NCBI GenBank assembly: GCA_022577435.1
Contig: JAKOON010000050.1
Location: forward strand, 1,904,001-1,968,000
Origin: Embiotoca jacksoni
Lineage: Eukaryota; Chordata; Actinopteri; Embiotocidae
Reading direction: 5' to 3'
Length of the DNA: 64,000 nt
Part shown: piece by piece, positions 48,057 through 60,624 of the stretch
Layout: the number at the start of each line of letters is the position of its first letter
How positions within the stretch are numbered: position 1 is the stretch's first letter
The notes under the pieces: generated by a model
Told to the model about the DNA's origin: nothing
The model's input: the letters and a program-made list of their open reading frames with translations, nothing else
The model's database searches: none
Translations under genes and position numbers: made by a program

Positions 48057-48806
48057 ACACTGCCAGTTCAGGTTTGTAAAGACTTATGAACATCAGTGTA
48101 GAAAAATGACCTATTTATACTCGCTTAATTACAATCCTGCTGTGATTTTGGAAATGTACAGAGAACCACTTTATTCTGCACAATAGCAGGTAGGGTTTAA
48201 AATGAGATCAATGCATTATTAAGAAAATGGAACCACAGGAAACATTTTAATGTAATATAAAGGCGGTGTATCTATCTGTACACGTAATAGATTGCACATG
48301 AAGATGTATTCCACTTAATCATGTGATGGGACAGGAAACTGCAGCTTTCCCATCTTGTTCTACGTCACCCTGAACACCATTGAATTCTGCCTGTTCATTT
48401 CTACACAGCGAATACACACTGCTCTGCGCTGACTGCAGGTTTGGTGTTTCCTATGAGGCCTCAACGTGGTGGTTTCTACTGAAATAAAGATAGGATGCCA
48501 TGCTGGAAGTCAAACACAACAATTTCACTGATAGTGGGGAGCTGGTGAAGCATTATGAGACGCTACACATTCTGAAAGGGAGGATATGACCCACAAATGG
48601 TCTGGTTACCTTGCAAAATGGTTTTCTCCACTGGGTGCCACTCACCCATGAAAACACCGTCTCCCCTCCATGTGTCAATACACCCGCTGTTGACAGGTGA
48701 AATGAGTAGTGGTAGCTGCACCTTGTCAAGTCTGCTGTGATAACTGGGACATCAGACTTAAATTCAAACCGTTAGAAAGAGACTGCTCCTTTCCCCGGAT
48801 GAATGA
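48057..48806. other. Non-coding stretch
   Basis: No feature is supported. Confidence 0.6.
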
Positions 48807-48832
48807 TTTTTTTTTTTTTTTTTTTTTTTTTT
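48807..48832. repeat. Poly-T run
   Basis: Twenty-six consecutive T bases followed by TTCTTTC. No retroposon body was recognised on the minus strand to its left, where an A-tailed element would lie. Confidence 0.95.
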
Positions 48833-50316
48833 CTTTCTGTACAACCACTATGCGTTCCGTCAAACGGCCCATTATTTGCAGAACAATCTTGGGTAAAACC
48901 GACAATTGTTCACCTTGAGGGTGCATGCATAAGAAGAGCAGTGAGAAGATGAGAATGGCACAAAGGGACAGCAATTATGCCTGTTTTTGGGTGCAAAAGT
49001 GCGTTTTCATTACCGTGGGAGAAAAAGATGAGAGAAGATCAGCCACAAAGGGTAGAAAGAGTTTTCTGGCATATGACAATGAAGTGCTACTTGAAAAGGA
49101 AATGTTTTCACCAGCTGGATCATAATCATATATTTTTAAGCTTCAAATTGATTGGTTTTTGTTTGTTTATATGACCTAGAAAGGTCACAGATCCATTGAA
49201 GTAGGGAAAGATGATTAAGCATCTACAGTATGTATGTTATAAATATATATAAACATTACTGGGTTTAATTTCAAACTCTTGAATCAAGTTTAAGAATGGC
49301 ATTCGAGATCACAGCAGTGTTTTTTCATCAAGGTGAAACGTGCTGCACTATCATGTGAACCAACATCAACTTTGCAGAGAACAAATAGCAGTGCAGCCGG
49401 GTGAAGTTGTAGGTTGAAGTCCTAAGCCTTCCAAAACGAGCTGTCATCCAGTAATCAAACAAGAGCCCGGATCGATCGTGGCGGAGATCAACAAGTCAAC
49501 AACAATGTTGTCGGATACCGACCACTAGTTCAACATCGCAATTGACTGGTGCTGCCCTCAGGTTGTCAAGATTGGGTGATGAGTGGGTGTGAGGAAAACA
49601 AGCGGTTGTTTGAGGACTAACGTAACCTAAAAGAATGCAGCCTAAGCACAATCAAAAAGTGTATGCGCAGCTATGAAAGAACAACAATTTGTCCTCACTC
49701 TTGCTCTGCAGGGAGATGACATTTGCCTTCTTTTCACAAACTCGGACCATAAGCATTTATTCGGACCGTTCTCCTCTCCAGCTCCAGATATCATAAAGAG
49801 CTCAGGGAAAAATCTGGTGGTGCTAATTATACTAAAATGTTTATGAGTGAGCAGTGAATTCTAAGCAGACCATCTCTTCTCCTGATTTGATCCTGTTTGA
49901 TATTGATTTAACCATCATGCGGCATCTGCAGGTGCATCACACACACTCGCTCCCCCAGCTCTGCAGATAAACAGACATCACGTCCCTGCAGCATTTTCAA
50001 AAGCATGCTATTTTTGTCCCATTGGGCTTTAAGTGGTAGACAGACAGTCCAGGACCAAATAATCACTCGCAGCGCATGGCATGGAAACTGGCCCCTTCCG
50101 ATGTCACTGATCCGCAGATGTGTGGCATCACTCGGGGTCGTTATATCCCACAGGAAAGTTAATCTCTCACCAATTAGTTCCAGCCCAGGAGGTACCACCG
50201 AGCGCTGTGCTATGAAATGGTGGTATCCTTTGGGAACCCTCTTCCCACCGCTCGCTCCCACCTTTTTTTTTTCTTTCTACAGATCAACTTCTACACAATG
50301 AAGCTCAGCTTTGCTT
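48833..50316. other. Non-coding stretch with one conserved-element candidate
   Basis: The part 49990-50250 is GC-richer and non-repetitive, with overlapping open frames on both strands (49908-50261 minus, 50005-50301 plus) and motifs such as CACCAATTAGTTCC. It reads like a conserved non-coding element rather than an exon; no splice sites of quality bound it. Confidence 0.4.
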
Positions 50317-50350
50317 CCCCCCCCCCCCCCCCCCCCCCCCACACACACAC
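50317..50350. repeat. Poly-C run followed by (AC)n
   Basis: About 24 C bases followed by five AC units. As with the run at 30230, its length may be unreliable. Confidence 0.95.
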
Positions 50351-51609
50351 TCAGACACAGTCTCATACTCGCAGTCTCTATCCCTCTCAGGATTTCTGTA
50401 TTGATCTAGCTATAATTCTATTTTAGCTCTGCAATTATGTTTGGTGATATTACCAAAGGGTGTTACATGACTCCTCTAATTGGCGTGTCAATATGACGTC
50501 AGGGTATGATTTGAGCTCCCAGTTAAGTGCATCGGATGTAGTTTTTTAATTTTCCAAATGATGATTTCTTCTTGGTCTTGTTAGGTGGAGGATGCTCTCA
50601 TCCTTTTTTTAAATGACCAGCTATGAGGCTCATTAGTATCAATAAGTATATTCTTTGACGTCAACATTTCCAGACTGCGCTCAATCCTTAAGTGCATCTT
50701 GTTTCATTTCATTGTATTTCATCGCAGTTATAGCTCTAATTTACATTTAAAATGGGAAGTTTAGATGCTTTAAATTAGAAGCAGTGTGGCGCAGCTATCA
50801 GGTTTCCATGTCAATTTGATTTGGCAATATTCTTTATTTACTTTTCCTATTTTCTCCTTGGTCTCCCATCCTGCTTTCACTTTTCCTCTCTCTTTATTTT
50901 GCTCTCTAGTTTATACCACCCGATTTCATTTCATCATTACCGGATTTCTCACTCCCAGCCGCTGTTCCCTGCATCACCCTCTCCACTTTTCTCTCGACAA
51001 CTATTTTCACACGTCTGTGTGACATGACCGGGGGGCTTGTAAACGGGGATTGTGACAGATGCAGATGAGTGTGTGACACCGAGTAGTTAAGGACTGCTCT
51101 CTTACCCATTGCTTTCCGACATGCAGGTGTGTCGTGCAATTGGCATTGATATTAGCGTGTGGCTGCTTTTTGACATGCTGGCATGTACCCGTGAGTCCTT
51201 TTTTGAGTTTTATTGGGTATGAAATACCTCAGTATTCAGGTGCACCCACATGTCTAATAAAGATGTATTCAGGGTCAGTGCTACCTGTCAAATATTTTAG
51301 ATAATTTTTTGCTAAAGTCTGCTAAGGAGAGAGGAGAAATAGGTATGACAGATTGTGACTCACAGCAGCTGCTCTGTTGCTTCTTGAACTGATTGTGTAA
51401 ATTGTATGTTTTCATGTGACTCAATCTCTGTCAGCTGGCAAATGATGTGTGGTCTGACTATGGTTGTGAGGGTTGGAGCATATTTGTGAACGAGTCATCC
51501 TCTCACACAATCTCTAATAAGGCATCATTACTTAGAATTATTATATCAGTCACTTGAGTGACATTACAGATGGCAATGTAGGTACATTTGTCCACCCTCG
51601 TGGTCCGAA
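50351..51609. other. Non-coding stretch
   Basis: A pyrimidine-rich block at 50810-51010 generates overlapping low-complexity frames. No gene is supported. Confidence 0.6.
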
Positions 51610-52415
51610 GACAGAAATAATAACTATAGAATCAACAAGTATTGGATGGATTAACATAAAATTGTGTTCAGTCATTCCTTGTCCTCAGAGGATGATGTTT
51701 ATTGACTTGGATGATCCACTGTTTTTTTTTTTTTTTTGTTTGTTTTTTTATCTCTTGCATCACCATAAGTTTGACATTTTTTGATTTTGAGTGAAATGTC
51801 AATCCTAAACATATTACCATGTAATTTGGTAGAGATGTCCAAGGTCTCCAGAGGGTTAGTTCTTTGGTAATCCCCTGATTTTTTTTTTTTTTCCCAAACA
51901 GGTCAATATTTTGTCAGCTAGTGTCATATTATCTCAACATCTACTTCATAGATTGACACAAAACAAAAACGTTGTACTGACATTAATGCTTCCCAGACAG
52001 TTTAATCACTGGTAATTGCCTGACTTTTTTCTCGAGCGTTTGTGGTTTTCACTAATAAGAGGTTTTAACTACCACGAAGTGTATTGTCATGGGATTTGGT
52101 GGAGACATTCATATTCCCCTCTGGATAAACTGTCGCGGTGATCCCAGCTTTTCATCTCACGGCAGCATCTAACTTAAAAATTATTTTTTTTTGGTTAATG
52201 ATCAAATAAATGCTTATTACCACTCTTCGTGTACTTTGTGCTCAGTGAGAATGAGCAGATATTAGGATCCCACAATCATAAAGAAAGATCCCCAACGTGG
52301 TAAACACAGCAACAATGCTAACCATCAACATCTTAGCATTGTTACTGTGAGCAATGCAACCACATGTTGAGCTCAAAGCACCACAGCGCCTAATCACAGC
52401 CTCAGAGTGACAATA
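51610..52415 (+). repeat. Tandem-unit teleost repeat, copy C, nearly complete
   Basis: Four diverged units of about 100-150 bp start near 51640, 51800, 51940 and 52070. Each follows the order GGATGGATT..AAATT(T)GG, CCAGAGG or CCTCAGAGG, TGATCC or TAATCCCCTGA, then a poly-T-like stretch. The 3' part follows (TTAATGATCAAATAAATGCT, GCTAACCATCAACATCTTAG, ATGTTGAGCTCAAAGCACCA, CCTAATCACAGCCTCAGAG). This is the fullest of three copies and shows the family architecture clearly. Non-coding. Confidence 0.75.
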
Positions 52416-55045
52416 CACTGGCCCCTATTTGAGTCCAGATTTTATGTTATGAACGTGAATATCCTTTAGTACAATACCAGATACAATTAACAAATAGGTT
52501 TTATGTTAGATTATGTTACAAAAACAGTTGCATTTCAAACAGTTACATAATGAGTACATAATGTAATGCTGTGCCAGTTACAGATGATCATTGTTGTTGC
52601 CAACAATGAAACGGCTTTGTGGAATAAACTTTGTGAATACTAACTGACCACTGGACTGTAAAATAACGTGCCACTGACTGTGTGCTCACTTCATGGATTT
52701 CATGAGACTGTGTTGTCCTTTTTCAACATCATTTTCTCAGTGGAGGCAAAATAGCCCCAGCAAATTGAACAGTTAGTGCTTACAGAAGTAAGTCCATATA
52801 CTTATCAGCCTAGAAACAAATGTTTGATGTATGGGCCTAAAAATATAGACCGTATTCGTTTCCCAACTCACTTCTGGGGTCATGGCTGATGGCTGCTTTG
52901 GCTGTAAGGACATTCGACTTCAATTTGGGGCCCCTCTGGACACAGAGATGTGCTTATATAGAGAATTGCTCATGCTCCACTGGAGAGTCTGGCTGTCTTT
53001 GTCAGCCAAGCTTCCTCATGGCAGATTTGTCTGCTCACTTATTGTGTCTAATTCTTTTTGCTGGCTAAGGAGCTGCTCGGCCCGCACTGAGACCCCCTAA
53101 AGAGACAGGTTTAGCAGGTTTCCCCCAAGACCCGATGATGATGGTATAGACATGTAAAAACAGCGAGAGAGTGCAAGTGAGATACGATCTTGTTATATCA
53201 TTACAGAGTGGAAGTGAGGTAACGTGTCTTACATAAACAAGATTCTTGCAGTCAAATGTCGCTGTCATAACTTGTCTTGTGCTAACATCACCGCAACAGT
53301 CAGATTGTCATAAATATGGCATTAGTATCTGTGGCAATTTTTAGCAACAACAGGCATTGGGGAAGGAGCATTGCCCTAATATACTGCAGTGTAAGACAAA
53401 AAAAAGTTTCTAGGCATATATGGATATTACTTTTGAAAATGTTTAACTCCCTGTCATACAGGAGTTAACTCTCATGGCAGAAATTTAAAAATAACACTTT
53501 CTCACTAATAACTTCCCTCCTCCTGCTGACTCTCACACATTCTCACACTCAGGATTTGTTCTTTTGTGAACCCATAATACTTAAATATCACACATAGGGA
53601 TTTATGAATAACTCTGGAAGAAATTATCAGTAACATTATTATTATTAAAAATCAAATGTACCATAGTGTGATCAAAGTAAAGCTTTTGGAAAATATAGTT
53701 TAGCTTAGATTAAATAGGTTTTCATATAATAAAGATGCATATTTAATGTACCATTAATTAACAGCAACTGATGTCAGTAAGTTCAAAAGTTGATGGTGTA
53801 AATTTGGAGTGCAGTGAATGTAACACACCCAACTCAAGCCACAGAAAATTAATCTGTTAAAATCAGCCCCCTTAACTTCTGCGACCCGCTTCTCTTTATG
53901 TGTGTGAACTCTATTTCAACCTCGTCCTCAGGAGAGTTCTGCTGTAATTGAAATAGGGATAGTGTCCCCCAGCCCGCTGCCATCACCTCATCCTCGATAT
54001 ACAAATGGATTGTTAAATGAACAGGCAGCAAATGTTTGAGTTGATTTTTGTCACCCACAATCTGTCAGGGTGAACATTCATCAGCGGGCATATTGATTTA
54101 GCAATATGGGCGAGATTGGCTACGAGTTAGGAAGCAGTACATCAAAGCACAAATCAAGAGTTCAGAACACCCAGGAACGGGTTGTGCCCGACTGAATCAT
54201 GACTGGAAATGCGAGGTTCTGTTCGAAATACTGTGAGACTTTTCCCGCTCGGCGTGAACAAATATTAGAGGGGATAGACGGAAAAAAAATAACTGAAACT
54301 CTCCTTCAAAAGTGACCATTTCAATCGTCACTTGTATGATGTTGAATACCAAGTGGCAGTATTAGTCATTCAGAGAACAATCAAGCCTCCTACTTTTTTC
54401 AGAGCAACATGAGACACTTGCAGAGCTCCAATGAGGCCAGCTCATCTGTACCCAAACCACATGTGCTTTGGTCAAAAACTGCTAAATTAATTAAAATGTC
54501 AAGGGAAGCAGTCTGGAAAATTATAGTAAGTTGACATTTCTACTAATGCTATGTGAGTGAGCATGACTGTAATTTTAGAGTCGTGACTGCACTTCATGGG
54601 AACTGTTTTTAGTTACCTTTTTTTTAAAAAGATACAAACCGGCAGGTTTACAAGTGCATTGGGTAGGTCACTGATTGTCCACTTATGGTCATAAGATTGA
54701 TTGAAATCATTTTTGGAGGACCGACTTTTTCATTCACAGCCGATGAAGTAGAATTATAAAAACTCCTCTTGTTTGTTGTCAAGCAGTGCAAGAATAATTA
54801 CCTTTCGCATTATAATTCGGTGTCTGCATCTACTTGTACTCATGGGCTCTACATGAGAATACCATTTTCTGGTCCTAATTGGGTCGATTTGCCTTTGAAC
54901 CTGTCACTGTGCTGCAGGCAGCACCTTCTTTGGATATATTCAAATCAAAGTAGACATCTACAAAGAGCAGGCACACACCTACGCAGTGAACGCATACACA
55001 AACACACTCATGCACAGAGAATATACAGAAATTCATACGTTTGCG
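52416..55045. other. Non-coding stretch
   Basis: No gene is supported. The part 53850-54260 is listed separately. Confidence 0.55.
53850..54260. other. Candidate conserved non-coding element
   Basis: Non-repetitive with TGCTGTAATTGAAATAGGGA, GCCATCACCTCATCC, GCAGCAAATGTTTGAGTTGA and GCATATTGATTTAGCAATAT blocks, more complex than the AT-rich flanks. Homeobox/POU-like cores are frequent. This is one of the better enhancer candidates, by eye only. Confidence 0.25.
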
Positions 55046-55312
55046 CACACACATACACACACACACACACACACCGAGCACTCATCTGAGGAGTTTGACT
55101 TTAGCAGATTGTCAGCCTTTGCAGACAGAGACACATCAACATCACAGGACCCCCCCCCCCACCCATGACAGGCGTCTCCATGGCACCCCTCAGATCACTG
55201 TGGCGCCACGGCGGCAGCTCCTTACATTTCAATCTCCCCTCGCTTCTTCCCCCACAGCTCAAACACCAGGGTCTGGAAATATGTTTCAGAACAGAGCAGG
55301 GCTTTGCCTACA

Positions 55313-55356
<44 letters not shown>

Positions 55357-55378
55357 TACACACACACACACACACACC
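55046..55378. repeat. Two (CA)n arrays with a C run between
   Basis: CA repeats lie at 55046-55074 and 55313-55378 (the second interrupted by GCATA). A C run lies at 55150-55160. Between them 55165-55290 is GC-rich and non-repetitive, including TGGCGCCACGGCGGCAGCTC. Confidence 0.95.
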
Positions 55379-57436
55379 TGCACAGTGCTTGCTTTAAAAC
55401 TTTGAGAAAAAGGGAACGTCAACATTCTCCATCCGCGCAGTGTTGAAATGGGACGCGGTCAGGATAGGGGTACATGTCAGATCAATATGAGCCACGTAGA
55501 TTACTTCATACTGAGTCAGTCGAATCGCAGCACATCCTGCTGACGGGAAAAACCTCATTGTCTATGTTCTCTATTTCCTTTTATTTATGCAGTTGTCACA
55601 ATCTCAATAGTATAATGATAAAATTGCATAAATGTCAAGATAGTAAAGGAAGAATGCTTTCTGTTCTACAGAAGTACTGAATCGCTGCATCGTCCTGTCA
55701 AAAGGTATATAAGGTTGTTTGACCAAATCTCCTAAATGGCCGCAGGTATGATAAGTGTGAGTGATGGGTCCAATCCCAACCTCAGACACTTTGATGCTTG
55801 TTTCTGATATCTCCAAAACGGCTCAGGGCTGTCCAACTGTGGAATTGGCAAGGATGTGAGGTCTCTTCAGAAAGACTTTTTGAGGCTTTAAAGCACCCTT
55901 CGAAACGGTCATAAAGTGCATTGAATAAGTCGTTTAAAGGAAATTGACGTGTAAATAGCGTGCTAGCCAATTTAATTATTTTATTTGATGCAGAAAATTT
56001 AGTACAATTACTAACAGACATCAGACGCAAGAAATGGTTGTCTCTTAACGTGAGCATGAAGGACCCTGACTTGACTTCACGATCCACAGAAATTCTTCTG
56101 ATGTCACAAACTGCTGTTTCTGTCTTGCCATTAACATGTCATGGCCTCACACCATCTTGCGCACATTCAGCGTTTACTGCTAAGTGCTCTCATCCAAAGG
56201 GTCTGAGGATTCGGCAGTTCAGGGTAGAGGTCAGCCATACTGATTACACTATTAGACGAGAAAACATTTTTTGTTTTAAAGTGGAGGAAAAAGATGACAT
56301 GTTTTTGACTGCAGCTGTTTGTTGGATTGGTCATTACTTTTGCCGGTGGATCAGGTCTCATTATCTCTTGCTCAAGTCTGACTGTGCTGAAGATCCTTTC
56401 AGATTCTTTTTTAAAACATCAATGTATGCACATTATTTTTAGGGAGGTTTTTCCTGTTTCAGATCATGTCCAAATCTCTGGACCTGTTGAAGCCTTTTAC
56501 TGTAACTTTAATGTGGATGCTAAGATTGGACCATGAACTACATATGTGAGCCTTCAAAACTTTCAACAAAAAAAAGAAAGAAATCAGTAAAACAAGACAG
56601 CTGATGCCACATTCAATTGCATTCATTTTATTGCAATACCTAACAGCCTGTAGTTGAAAAACTAAAATCAGGATTCAATATGATGGAGGAAAAAAAGGGA
56701 TATCTCTATCTTAGGTTGTCAAAATTGGAAAGTTATGATTTGTTATTCTGGTACAGGAAAATCATGTAAAACTGTATCAAAGATTAAACACACTCGATGT
56801 AGAAAATAAATCTCTGGATTAGCTGCTGGAAGCTTGCTACTACCATAAAGTAATCCCCGGCATCAGCACCTGTTATGTTATTCATTATTCATAGGCTACT
56901 CTGTAATTAAGGGAATTAATCCCTGTAGAGGATTTTTTTTTTTTTTCTATTAATTACTAGACTGAAAAAACATCTGAAAAGTCACATTTTAATTGTAAAT
57001 ATTTATCTTAACATTAGTCAAATTACCAGCACATGATATATATATATATATTTTAGGTCAAATATCAGCATATACAGAACATACAAGCAGTATGTATTTT
57101 CTTATGTAATCATGATTATCTATCTCTGACTACCTCAAATCATTTTAAATTATTTTTTTCATATCAGAAATAAAACCATAAATAAAAGACACATGACAAA
57201 AGAGAAAATAAATATAGAGCAAGCAGGCGGCTCAAACAATATATGATGGATTTAGTTTTCATTGCAGCGCAGTAAACATGTAGCACCACCCCCGGCTCTC
57301 CCGAGGTTTAAAAACACGTTATCGATTTTACTGTGGCTGTTCCATGCAGTACGCCAGTAGCAGATTTCTGAGGGCACTGACGAGTGAAGGCCATCAACAT
57401 GGCCTCTTGTATTGGTGGGAATGAGCCTAACTAGGA

Positions 57437-57438
<2 letters not shown>
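55379..57438. other. Non-coding stretch
   Basis: A 160-codon plus-strand frame (55960-56442) and an overlapping minus-strand one (55782-56087) carry no recognisable domain and have AT-rich third positions, so I treat them as chance. T and TA runs lie near 56933-56946 and 57038-57052. Confidence 0.5.

Positions 57439-57477
<39 letters not shown>
57439..57477. repeat. (CA)n microsatellite
   Basis: About 19 CA units. Confidence 0.98.
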
Positions 57478-57479
<2 letters not shown>

Positions 57480-58055
57480 TCCCTCTGGAGGAACTCAGGT
57501 CATGTTGTGACCTTGAACAGGCCACTGCATTCACACTCGCCTCGGTGAATATCATATGTTTGTGTTCATTTAGTTTGAAACAGTTTGCAGGCACCAGATG
57601 ATGAATGCTTTCGTGGTTTCCAAATGTTGACTCTTCCCGAATATTTCTACGGTCATACATTAGAGCACACTTCCAACAGGGAGATAAATAATGATGCCGC
57701 AGCAGAACAGAATCTCTGTACACCCTACTCACTAGGTTTTAATCATTCTTGGCTGTGAAAGTGCAGCTCTTTCTTTCTGTGGATTTGGTTGCTATAAATA
57801 CAAGTTGAATGTATTAGTTTGTTCAAGGCTTGGTGACACTGGTGGATATTCAGTTTTACCGAACATTAATTTTATTACCCCATGTTGGCTTTCAGATAGT
57901 AGGTCATTTTCTTTGTACAAATAAGGCCACTTATTTTCTTTATTCTAGCACAATATGCTGGTGGCAGTCAAAATTTGAGGCATGCTGTTAAATATATACA
58001 TTATCTAAAACTTTGTTAAGAGGTACTTATGCGGAATGCATTTTCACCCACTTAG

Positions 58056-58058
<3 letters not shown>
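57478..58058. other. Non-coding stretch
   Basis: No feature seen. Confidence 0.6.

Positions 58059-58118
<60 letters not shown>
58059..58118. repeat. (GT)n microsatellite
   Basis: About 30 GT units, in inverse orientation to the CA array at 57439. Confidence 0.98.
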
Positions 58119-58120
<2 letters not shown>

Positions 58121-60004
58121 ACACAGCTCATAATGCCACTGAGCTGTCCCTCGGAGTAATTAGGAGCTTACCCCATGATCCACTAAGGCAGCACAGGGGA
58201 TTGGCTCAGCTCAATACCTCTAGGGCTCCATCTCTACGTGAGCAAACAAGGGGCCAAAACATTGTGTGTTGCACAATGGACTATCAATTTCTTCATATTA
58301 TTCTCCCTAATCACATTCATAATCATCTCCTATGAATGAAACTGTTGAGTTGCAGCAGACGGCAGTTGAATTTGTGGATCTATTAAGCCAGTGATGATTT
58401 GCAGTAGGTGAAAGGAAATTGAGGAAGAAGCTCAAGGAAATAATAGTGTGAGTGAACGGCCGAGGCTGCTCCACTCTCGATTCACAGCTCCGAAGGCCGA
58501 ACTGGCTCCCACACTGAGATCTGACTGGGCTGCATGGCACGAGTCTTTGCATCTATTTTTTGCCAACTACTCTTCCAAGCCACAAACCATGAGAGAGATT
58601 CAATGAACCCATTCAAACTGAGTGGTACTGTTCATTCTTCGGCATGCTCTCTGCAACGCACAGTCACTCGCAGTCACTTTGTTTCAATGAGGGCCTGCCA
58701 CATGCCCAGTCGCTGAAACAAACAGAGACTCACTCATTTGCTCTGTCATTTCTTTTCACTTTCCTATGAGATGGCTTCCTTGGATCCTCAATGTGCCATA
58801 AGGGTACAGTCCATCAGACAAATGGCTGCCTTGATAGCCGTCTTTACCAAAAAGGGAGTGACCAAGATAAGGCAACATCTCTGCCACGTGTTCTTGGATT
58901 TTGCTCGGTTTTCCGACAGTTTCGTGATTCTTTTCAGTTGTAGCGTAGCAGCGTTGACCTGATATTGGCCCCGTAAATCAGGTGCTGATATGCATTTGTT
59001 TTTTTTAGGCTACTTTCACAGCTCCTGCTGGAATTGGGTTCCGCTGTCCGATGTGGTTATTCTCACTCCAAGGGACTGATCATTTTGTCCAATGAGGAGC
59101 AGATTGGAATTTTGGTTGTGCTGGTTGTCACTGTCCCCACTCGGGGCCAAAAGCTTTGCATGTCTCGCTCTGTGTTTTCACATTTTCATCATGCCCTGAG
59201 GTAGCTTGCATTTTTCTAAGTGCTACAAGTAAGGATTTGGCCCTAGTAAATACCCCGCTGGGAGCTGGCATGCCATATGTATCCCAAAGGATCCACGATG
59301 CTTCTTGAGGCCTTTTTTTTTATTCAGAAAGCAGCCAGAGTTGAGAGTTTTAGGTCGGACAGCTTGTGGTATTACATTAGTGTAGTCAAGCATGGTTAGC
59401 CTGTCACTTCCATCAAGGAACAGTAACTTTTTGTTTTGTTTCGTGTGTCCCGATGTAAAAGCCTTGTGTTATGTCTATTTAGGGCTGCGATCTTTTGACT
59501 TTGCCTCTTTAGGTCTACAAGACGATGACATTTTTGCTAAAACAACTGCAGTTACAAAAGTGACGACCCAGTTTCAATTGGGAAAAAATTTTCTTGTTTT
59601 AGAGAGAATCTCTTAAAATACATAATATTTTAATCAACAGGAGTCTGAAATCAAAGTCAGTGATTGTTGGTTTATAAACAATGTCACAGAGACGGATGGT
59701 TCTTTAAATTTATCCAGTTTTCGGCATTATTTATGTCATTCTCTCATTATGACGAACAAAGAGCAAAGCGAGAAGATGCTCATGGCTACAGATTGATTTG
59801 TGTGTGTATAGACAACACGTACATCCAAACTGTCCCCTGGGCTCACACCAATTTGAAACAGGCAAGGTTATTCATAAAGAGATAGATGTTGCTTTTTGTT
59901 TCGGCTGTCATTTGACAATCCATCTTAATGCATGATAATACTTGGCTGTTGGGTTTTTCCGTGTGCCAGGCTCCACACGGCTGCTTCCAGTTTGTCTGTT
60001 ACAG
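58119..60004. other. Non-coding stretch
   Basis: Several moderately GC-rich patches (58130-58260, 58440-58560, 58760-58900) could be conserved elements. No exon with two good splice sites was found. Confidence 0.5.
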
Positions 60005-60070
60005 AAGGCTGATGATAAAGACAAATTACTGGTCATAGATGGCTTACTGTACTTCCCACTGGCCAGGGAG
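60005..60070 (+). CDS. Candidate internal exon, 66 nt, unknown gene
   Basis: A good acceptor (TTCCAGTTTGTCTGTTACAG, ending at 60004) and a moderate donor (GGGAG|GTGAAA, GT at 60071-60072) bound a 66-nt phase-0 segment. It encodes KADDKDKLLVIDGLLYFP followed by LARE. The acidic start and hydrophobic core look protein-like, but the same sequence could be part of a conserved non-coding element. No partner exons were found nearby. I do not recognise the peptide. Confidence 0.22.
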
Positions 60071-60216
60071 GTGAAAAGAGGCCATGGTATTTCAAAACAC
60101 AAAGAGACGATCAGGTTCTTAAATGTGAGGTTATTGAAGGAAAGCTAAATCGAGGTTAAGGGTTTAAGCATTTGTAATTTTGTTACGCCATTGATTGCAG
60201 TGCACATATTTGATTT

Positions 60217-60624
60217 TTGAGCACTAAAGCGAAAGAATTTATGAGGGACGACCTAATAGTACGTTTATTGCTTTTCCATTCTGAGGCAATGCTTTTCTTC
60301 TTCCACCATTTAGCAGGGACAATATACAAGACACTAATGGAAAAGGCAAAGGATAGCATGTTAAATGTCTCGCACCTTATCAACATTGGGTGTGACTGGT
60401 ATATGGTGAGGTATAACAATGTGTTCGCCTTGATGCCAAATCAATACCCTGACATGTCCAACGGAACACGCTCTGACCGTAATGTCCTCTTAATTAAATG
60501 TGATGCAGAATCTGCTGAAATTGCAGTTGTGCTCGGTTTGATGCCGCTTTACTCAGCCAATGGAAATATTGATATCTATCTATACCATGTCACAGCATAC
60601 AGAACACCTCCGTGTGGTGTGTGA
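60217..60624 (+). other. Open 135-codon stretch, probably a conserved non-coding element
   Basis: A plus-strand frame without stop codons, with no recognisable domain. Its codons show no clear third-position GC bias (CTA, ATA, GTA, TTA are frequent), unlike the exon candidate at 17134-17257. The non-repetitive, TAAT-containing sequence (GTCCTCTTAATTAAATGTGA) fits a conserved regulatory element better. It could be a single-exon small gene, but no promoter or poly-A signal supports that. Confidence 0.2.

Noticed and set aside
55960..56442. 160-codon plus-strand open frame
   Set aside because: No domain, AT-rich third positions, and open frames on the opposite strand over part of it; most likely chance.
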